64,000 bases of DNA from Symbiodinium natans (lineage: Eukaryota; Sar; Dinophyceae; Suessiales; Symbiodiniaceae), in the NCBI GenBank assembly GCA_905221605.1, contig CAJNDS010002757.1, positions 1,016,501-1,080,500 of the forward strand, given 5' to 3'. A program made the position numbers and the translations under genes. The notes beneath the pieces are model-generated. The model saw only the letters and a program-made list of their open reading frames with translations, had not been told where the DNA came from and made no database searches. Shown piece by piece: positions 34,482-44,236 of this stretch (positions within the stretch are counted from its first letter, which is position 1; each line of letters begins with the position of its first letter).

Positions 34482-37400
34482 GTACGGTTGGGGCTGTAAG
34501 GGGCTTAAGGGGTTTAGGGTTTTAGGGTTTAGGGGTTCAGGGGTTCAGGGTTACTCCGTTTAGGCCTTCGCATCTTCTTCAGACGAGTTCAAGAGGGCCA
34601 CTTGACCTATCAATAGGGCTTCAGACCAAAATAGTGGTTGACGAGCCCGAAACCCTAAACCCACATCAGGTGCTGAAGAGCCTACGCGAATCTCCAGGCC
34701 ACTTCGGTCTGGACATCGGGGGCACCCTGGTAACGCGGCTGCTGAGACACACTCCCTCAAGCATCATAAACCATTGATATATTTTCAGGGTTTAGGGCTT
34801 GGTAAAGTATCAAAGCCACCTTCGGGCTGGATCCATTCTCGCATCTTTTGGGTAGTGCGGCTTAGGTATCGTCACGTAACGTTCGCGCGATGGTGCATTG
34901 AGCTGCCGGCTTTTGGGGCCAGGGTTGAGGGTTTGAGGTTATAGGCAGCCCCCGAAGCCACCCTTAAACACGGACTCCGAAGCCAAGAAACTCCGCAGTC
35001 CTCAACCCAAACACCTCCTTAAGTCCCCAACTCCCTGAATCCCCAGACCACCATTCCCAACCCCAAGCTCCCCATTTTCCAGGGTTTAGGGTTTAATTCG
35101 GGTTGAGGGTTTAGGGTTTAATTTAAGGTTGCCCCGAAAACACTACACTCCAGTCCCCTAAGCTCTCCTAACCCCTGAACCATCCTAAACCCGAAGTCCC
35201 AAGCCCGTTCCATGGCGTCCTTTGTTTCGTGTGGCTTTTGGCTTGGATACAAGGCGACGTACGTGCGTTCATCTGAGGCGTAAACCTTAAACCCGTACGG
35301 GAGTACATAAGAGAGGGGTCGGAAGAATGACTACTAACATTCCTTCATAGTCCCTTCATAAATATACTGTAAAGAACTCCCCAGAACCCTTTTCTAATTC
35401 TAAACCCTAAACGGTAGACCCTAAACCCTGAACGCTAAACCCTAAACCCTAAACCCTAAACCCTAAACCCTAAACCAGATTTTGATTCATCAGAGGCCCC
35501 TAAGGTGTGAGGCTCTTAGACGCTGAGGCCAAGGCAGCGCAGCTCCTGGAAGCGGGTCAGGACGGCGTGCTCGGGGGTTTGGGGTTTAGGGTTTAGGGTT
35601 TAGGGTTTAGGGTGTGTAGAGCTATTTGCGTAGGGGCAAAGCTTAGAAACTTCAAACGAACCCTAAACTCTAAGCCCTTTAAAGGCGTTAGGGCAGTCTC
35701 GCCAACACCCTCGTGGGATCTCTTAAACCCCAAACCCTAAACCCTAAGCCCTAAGCCCTGAACCCTAAACCCTTCATTCGGGGTCTGCTCCAGGACCACA
35801 TGCCGCCCTCGACCTTCGGGAAGACTGGTACCTTCCACAAGGAGCTGTCTTTCCAGCTGAAGCTGCCAGACGCTGGACATCTACATGGAGATGGGATATT
35901 TCCCTAAACTGCGGGTTGGGTTTATGGTTGAGGAATGTAGATTTTGGGGTTCAGCGTTCAATCTTTAGATTGGTTCAGGGTTGCGGGGGTTGGCTTGTCA
36001 CCCATGTCCCCAAACCCTTTGGTTCCTTAAACCACAACCTGAAACATCCAAACCATACCTAAACCACAGCACTAACCCACTAACCCTAGAATCGTTGAAC
36101 TCCCACTTCCCAACCCCCCTCCGCCCCAAATCCTTAACGCTCTCATCATGTACCCCCGAAAACCTGAACTTCCTCAATCCCTAAATCCTTCCAAGCCTTC
36201 TAAAAGCGTAGACCTTTCCCCAGCCTCCAACTTGCCAAGAGTTCGCATGATTTTCAGACTTCAGGGAATTAGGCACCCGCTACATGCCCTTAAAGGGTCA
36301 TCTAGTGGGAGCGCACGTACCTGATTCCACGCTCTAGATTTAGAACTAGTCAGTTTAGCCCAGGACATGGTACGCGACGTGCACTTTCTGTCTGGCGCCA
36401 CCTTTGGCTTGGAGATGGTTTTGAAGCAGGGCGGCAGTCGACATGAGCGCAGGGGTGTCGTGGGGTGTAGTGAGGTTTAGGGTTTAGGGTTTCGGGTTTA
36501 GGGTCGACGGGTTTGGGGAGGTTCTGGGCTTCAAGGTGTGGGAGTTCTCAGGCTTTAAGGTGCGGTTGAATGAAGTGTGCATGCGGTGTGGGTCTTTCGG
36601 GTATCCTACAATCCAGGTTCTACTTGGAGCCTCGAGTTCTTCAGGCTCACATGGGTTGAAAGGCTTGGCGGACGAATGCGTGGGACTTCCTTTTTGGCAT
36701 GTCGAGTGAACCTGAACTTGGCTTCCTTTTGGCTGGCTCTTAGGACTTTGACTTTTGGGTTTTTGGTGGAAACCACAAGAAGGACCCTAAAAGTTAGACC
36801 TTTAGGAGGGGTTCACAAGTCAGCCAACCCCCGAATTATATTATGAAACACTTTCCGAAAAATCCTGCCGAAACCGACCCCACCTTGTAAACTCGATTCC
36901 GAAATATGGGGGGGGGGTTGGGTTGAGGGCTCCCACAACCCTCAAACCAACCAACATCCTGAAGCTCCCTTCCCACCAGCCCTCCCTTCCCTTTTTAAGT
37001 AAGAAATTACTTGGACCCTCCAAACCCTGAAGCCTAGACCCTAAACCCTGTAGACCACAAATGTGACATTTGGAGACAAACATCCCCCTAATAATCAAAA
37101 CGCATTTCGAGTTTCTATTGGGGGGGGGGAGGGCGTTTAATATCAGAGGGAAGGGATTGAACCCACGCTTCTGAGGAAGAGCCTCCAGGGATTGGAGGCC
37201 GCAGAGCCCGCGCCCGTGCCGGCCATGCCACCCGGCAGAGAGTGTTCAACAGGCATAGGGCTTGTAGAGGGGTCTTAAGACATTTAGATGGGTCTTTGGG
37301 GTCTTAAGACATTTGTATGGGTCTTTAGGGTTTAGGAGCTTTTTATGGGTCTTTTTGGGGTTTCGGAGCTTTGAAACATAAACCCAATCCCCTGAACACT

Positions 37401-40400
37401 CAATCTCTACACCCTAAGTGCACAAAACCCTAAACCTTCCACAGATCATCCAGTCCCCAAGGATTGGTCAATACTCCCGGGTTCTTAGTGTTTGCTTGGG
37501 TTGGGGCCTGTATAAGGCTTAGAAAAACTTAAACAAGTTTAGGAAACTTAGCTTGTAGGAACCTTCAGCCGGATTCTCAGTGTTTACTTGGGTTGGGGTC
37601 TGTATCAGGTTTGGGAAAAGAAAAAAGCTTAGGAAGCCTAGCTTGGGGGAACCTTCGGCTTTCGGAAGCTTGGGGTTATAGTTGTTCGTCCAGGCGGCGT
37701 GTGGTCGTAGCCGGCGGCGGGGCGCATCGTCTTGCGCAGCTGTTTAGGGAGTCACTCACGGTGGAGGCGGGGAACTTGTTTCCCCGGACATTTTCAACGG
37801 CAGCAACTCCACCAAATGGCGAGGGGGGTTCCCTAAAATTCGGGTCTCCTTTTCGGGGGGTAGCTATGATTCTGCGGAGCGGTTAGGTTCAGATCACCCC
37901 CCCCCCCTTCAGAAAAGCAGAGAAGTGCCCAAGCAGAACCTTTGTCGCCCCAAAAAGGACCAACTTTTGGAGAACTGCTCCCATAGAATCCCTCTTCCCT
38001 CAACTCAAGGGTCTGGATGGGCTAAACCCTAAACCCTAAACCCTAATCCCTAAACCCTAAACCCTAAACCCAGGTGGCACACAGGGCTCAGGATTTGGGA
38101 TTTCTGGTCTTGGACGCGCAGGGTCGGTAATCCCGAGGCCTGGGACTTTGTTTGGCCTTCCAAACCAGAGCCCAACGCCCCACAGCTCCGAATCGAAATT
38201 CCTGGTAAGTTATCTCTAGCCTGTGGTCGCGTTTCGCGGGTTACTGTTGTAAACAAGCCCCTGTTCTTGATCAGGGTACCTTTAGAAGGGCCTAAACTCC
38301 GCTAACCCACGTGCAGGTGGTTCCTTTCAAAGAGATGGAGTCTCTCGTGAGCGGCCTGGCGTTGCTCCACCACTATGGCCCTGAGGACGAAGTGTTCCAG
38401 AGCCTTTGCTTGGCAGTTGTGGGGGTTAGGCGCCACGCACGGTTTAACAGGTACACACACACACAGCTATCTATATATATATATATATATATCTGGCTAT
38501 AAATGTGTATGCATATATATATATATATATACATATATAGCAACCTGGATATACATATGTGTGCGTATGTATATTGCAGTCTATTTGTGTGTGAATCGCG
38601 AAAGTAAACATGAATCAACATCTATACACACATATATATATATATATATACAGTACGGTGTTAATCGGGTTTACAGGGTGGATTCATATACCCTAGACCC
38701 TAAACCCCCAAACCCCAAGCCAGAAACCGTAGAATCCGATTCCAGCAGAGTGGGGTCGGTAGAGGGGCGATGCAGGGGGTTTGGCAAGGGAGGGTTCATG
38801 AATGCTCGGACTTGGGGTTTGTCGGGTTTCGCGGTTTTGGGTTTTGAGTTCAGTCTCTTTGTGTTTGTGGGCTTTGCTGACAGTTGACATCCTGCCTGCC
38901 CTTCCCCCAAACTGCCCTGCTACACCTAGTAGCCTGCGACACTTCAAGCCCTGAATCCACCTAAGATGCCAGAACCTCCAACCCCCATGCTTGTAAAGCT
39001 CCGATGAATCCCAAACCCCGAGCCCCTAAACCCCGCCCTATACCTTGGTAGCCCGGTGGTTGCATTTACCCCCTTTCTTGATTCCGTAAGATGGTTCCTG
39101 GGCTACCAAGATACTTGAGGGTAATAGCCCCTAAGCCTTAGCCCCTAAACCCTACATTCTTAGACCGCCCGCGCCTGGCGGCAGAAACCCCGAGGATCCT
39201 ACCGGATGGTACCAAGGCGAGCGGGAAAAGCGGTTTCGGGTTCCCGAAGCCCTACACCCTCAATCTCCTAAATCCCGAAACCCTACAGGGTTGAGGCTTA
39301 GGGTTTAGGGTGACACCCCAATTCTCCTATTGACTTCCTGATGACGTATAGGGCAGAAGGAACCTCCTCAAGGCTTTAGGGTTTTTGGGTTAGGGGATAA
39401 GGCCATTTGGCATGAGATTTGCGCACCTCCACCGTCTTTGCCCGATGAGGCCCGGTGCTCGCCCCCAGCGCCCCAATGACCTCAAAAAGAAAAGTAGCCC
39501 CGTTTCACACGCCCGAAACAAAGGGAAAATGGAACGACTGTAAAACCTCGCAAGTACAGTCCTGAGCGTCCCTCCAACCGCACAAACCCTGCGGAGAAGG
39601 TCCTTCAAAGCCCTTGAGCTTGTAAATGGCAGGCCCATACCTTCTGACATTCGCCTGGGCTTGCAGGGGTTATGCTTAAACGAAAATGAAGTTTGACAAG
39701 AAATGCCAGGAGTTTGTGGACTGGCCCGATCCCATGTATCCTTGCATCATTGTGAACATCGGCTCGGGTGTCAGTGCACCTTGGACATGTGATGGCGGGT
39801 TGGGCTGGATAGGGGGGGTTGGGGCTGCTGGCTCGGTTTGCGTGCCTTACGCTGTGAACCCCAAACCCCAATTAGGCCCTTTAAGCCCCCATAAACCGAC
39901 AGCAACCAATCCAACAGAATCGCTTCCACGTGAAAAAAGCCCGTGGCCTCTAAGAGCCCCGGCAAATGGTCTCTGGACCTCAGAGGTTGGGGTTTAGGGT
40001 TTCAGGGTTTTAGGGTTTTGGGTTTTAGGGTTTAGGGTTTCAGCGTTTATGTTGCGGGGTTTAAGGGCCCATACGGGCTTTGGGGCTGAAGGGATTTGGG
40101 GACAAGGGTTTTGGGTTTCAGGGCTCGGGGTTGTATGTCTTCCCTTGTATGCTCGCAGTAATTGCAGCATAAGCTGCTCAAAATACACCTTCTAGCCAGA
40201 TGTGACCCGATGTTACATGGTTCTACTTGCCGAAATCACAAAGAAACCCTAGGCCCTGAACCCTAAAACCCTAAAACCTGAACCCCCCCTAAACTTAAAC
40301 AAGCTCTCAAGGTCCTCCGTGTGGACCAGGGCGAAGACGGCTCAAGCCCCTTCTTCACTCGCCTGGGCGGCACTGCGACGGGGGGTGCCGCTTTCCTGGG

Positions 40401-43400
40401 CCTCGTGAGGCCCCCGAAAGCCACTGGGTTTTAGGGTATTTCAGGTTTTGATTTTTGTGCGTTTCAGGCTTGAGAGTGTGTCGGTTTTCGGGTTTTAGGG
40501 TTTAGGGTTTTAGGTTTGGGCGATCCGGGATTGATTGTGCGAATCCAAACAGGAACAATTTTATTGGGGTCTTGGCTCTCACATGCCTACCTTACTTCAC
40601 AAAATAAACGTTAGGACTCTGGGGAATCTCAGGATGTGTTTTTTCCTCTTACTCTTTCGGTGGGGGAAGGGGACACTTGAGGTTTGGGCATCTGGCATCC
40701 TCAATGTCTTTCTGGTTAGGGTGTAGGGTTTAGGGCTTAGAGCTTAGGATTTAGGAATCTCCAACCTCACCCCCCTCCCCCCTGCCTTCAACCAGCATGT
40801 GAGCCTCTACGTCCTAAGCCATACGCTTCTTAAATCCCAGAACCTTCAACCCTCAATGACTGAAGCAGAAGACCGCCACCCTCGTTAGCGTTTGGAGTTT
40901 AGGGTTTAGGGTTCAGGGTTTTTGTGCGAGGCTCCTGACTTCCGCCAAGACCTTCCATGAGTGCCTGGCACTCGCGCAGAAGGGGGATGCCAGGAGAGCC
41001 TGCCCTTAGACCCTATACCGGCCATAATCCCCTAGAGGGCATATATAGGACCCTAAGTCCTTCATTCCCTACTAAGGGTGTATAGTAAGCACAGTGTTAT
41101 AAGGGTTTTTAGGGATGATCGGCCGGTCTCGAGTTCAAAGGGTATTAGGTGATTGGGTATTAGGTGATTGGCCTGGTTCACAAGGCTGTTACCAAGTCCT
41201 CGGGCGACTCTGAATTGGGATGTCACGCTAGCATGACCTCACCATACCGTGTAGTAGCTTTGCTTCGTCTGCCTTAAAGTTTTAGGGGTTGGGGGGGGGG
41301 GGGGGGGTCAGGGTTTGGGGTTTAGGGTTTAGGGTTTAGGGTTTAGGGTTTAGGGTTTAGGGTTTAGGGTTTAGGGTCTTGTGCACGCCCGATCTTCTTG
41401 AGCTTTCCGGAAATCCGGAGACTTCCGAATCGCGCCCCGCATGTCTCAAGAAGCTGCGAGCTCCTGAGGATGCCAATTTCATATGGGAGTCTACCACAAC
41501 AGGGGGCCCTAAAGTAGGCCCCCAAATCGTAGGACTCCCTTGTAATAAGGACCCAGCAAGGTACCCTAATCTCGGCAACCACCATATAAGCCCTAAGCCC
41601 ACTAGCTAAGGCCTCAGCAACCCTCTGACCCAGACTTGTGGGAGTCTCGGAGGAATGTCAACAAGCTGGTCAGCGACATTTACGGCGAGGAGCCCCTTTG
41701 TGGAGGTTGTGCTTGCGATGCCTCACAGCCCGTCTTGACCACCAAGCCTTAGCCCTAAACCTATAAACACTCAACCACCGAACCCCGAATTTCTGAGGGC
41801 TCCACCCCAACCTTGTCCCCACCCTACAGACCCCGCACGGTATAGCTGGATAAAGCACTCTATAGGCCCTGAACGCGAAACCCTAAACCCCCAAACCCTA
41901 AACCCCCAAACCCCAGAGAACCCTAGAGGAAGGCTGCGGGAACCTGGGTTTGGCGCCGGGCCTCACTGCGGCGCACTTCGCCAAGGTGACGATGAAGGAC
42001 TTCGACAACCCTTGCTACTCCGAGGTGGGGGTGTATACGAAATCGGGGGGACCCCCCAAAATAGACCCCTAAGAGTAGGATTCCCTTGTAAATGGGGACC
42101 CCAAGAAAAACCCCCCAAATTCGTGAAACCACCAGGTGGGCGTTGAGATTTTTTTTGGGTTTGGGGTTTGGGTTTTGTTCGGGTTTGGGGTGTAGGGTTG
42201 GGGGAGTGTGGACTCTTTGGTCTGAGAGTTAAAGGTCTAGGGTTAGGTTGCTCAGTGTTTTCGGGTCTTTTTGGGGGGTGTTTCAGTTTCACAGTTAGGG
42301 GTTCGGGTCTAAGTTAGGTGTTAGGGTTTGAGTGTTACTTTGTGTTGGGGGATGGCTGTTGTTTTAGGTAGGACGCACCCTCGTGTGCCCTGCGTTTCCT
42401 GGGGTTTCCAGCTTGGGGGGTGGGGGGGTTGGGAATATCCATGTTGGGAATATCCGTGTTGGGAATATCCATGTTAAGACCTTGACCCTCGGCCCTCGAC
42501 CCTTACCAGGAGCCTTACCATGGAGCCACTGTCTTCCGCAAACTTTGTGTTGAACTTGAGTCCTCACTGCCCTGACAAGATAAAGGTTCGAAGATCTGTG
42601 CTTTCCTTCTGAACTCTGAGGTTCGGGGGCCCGACAAATACACAAGGACATGCAAGCCCCAAAAAGTACCCTCAAAAATCCTTACAAATAAGCTCAAAAC
42701 ACCTAAAACATGGTATACACAACTTTTCGGTTTTCCTGCCTTTCAAAACAAGGCTCCCGCCTAGGCGAAACACTCATTTTCAAGAAAAAGCGCCCGCCCT
42801 TCGAGGGATCAGTGGCGTGTCTTCCTGGCTCCGAAAACCGGAATGAGTCAAAAACCTCGGTTTTTTACACTTTCCAACTTAACCACACCCAACGCATGCC
42901 AACAAAACGCAGGGCACTCCAGCGCGCGTGCTACCTTGTTTTAGCAGGCCGCCGCAAGGGTATAGCCCTATGAAACCCCAAATTCTAGTAACAGGGCTTG
43001 TTGAAGTTTAACGCGGCTTCTGAATATGATTGCTGTTGCGACGATTATTACCATGGTTGTTTTGCATTATTGACTAGATGATGCTAAGGAGGACCCTTAT
43101 AAAGCCTAAACCCCAGGCGGATGTGGCTACAGCCGTGCTCACCATGGTCGTGTCTGCCAGCACCGTCATCGCCCGAGCATTCTCACGCTCGGTGGCGAGC
43201 ACGACAGCAACTGGCAGCAGCCACAATGATGCGAGAAAGTCAGAGGACGGTGTTGGGGCTTGTAATGGCCCTTAAGCGTAAGGACTAGAATGGCTACCGA
43301 ACCTAATGTGGCAGCCCTCCGAAACAAATTGCCGGATGCCAAACCCTCCGAAACAAATTGCCGGACGCCAAACCCTCTCAACGGCACCCATTTCTGGTAA

Positions 43401-44183
43401 GTAGGAAAAAAAGCTCTCCTAACCCTAAACCCTCCTAACTTATCCCTAAACCGTGAACCTACTCAAGTCCGGTACATCGACTTACGGTTTGCTGCCTACA
43501 ACCTGGCTCCCACTTTTGTGGCTCCAGGATTTGTTTTTCAGGCGGGCTCGGGGCTGATGACTTCCTAGAAGGATTCAACCCCGAAACCCTCTTGGGAATT
43601 TAGGGTTTGGGGGTTTTTGGGGGGGGCTTCCTTTGCCCTGCTCTTGCCCCATCCCGTGGAGGAGAGGAAAGATGAAGACGCTGCGGACGGCCGCGTTCGG
43701 AGATTCCACTCCACAGGCAGTTCGCAGGGACACCCCCCCCCCCTTCCCCTTTCCCTAAATAGGACCCCCCGGTGGACTCCTATGTGCTCATTGCTTAGCC
43801 TTGTGTTGTAATGTTCTTAGAGACATCCCCGCCTTCCCCCTCCCCCCCCCCTTCAACAAAGGGGTATCGCGGGATAGTGTTGGGGCTGGAACGGGGTGGG
43901 GGGACCAAACCAGGGTTTTCCTCGCTTCTTTTCTCGAGGTTGTTGGCGCACCGAGCCCTTAGTGCAGGTTTTGTGATTTCGTGGCTCTAGTGTTCGGGGT
44001 TTTTAGCGTTCCAGTCCTTTAAACTCCCCAAATTGAAGGAGACCAAAGCCTATGACAACTGGCCAATCCTCCTCCCAAGCCTCTGAGGCCCAAAAAAATC
44101 CCGAAATCCACACCCGATAAGCCTGAACCCCTAAACCCTAAGTCCACCCTAAACCCTAAACCCTAAACCCTAACCCCTAAACC

Positions 44184-44236
<53 letters not shown>

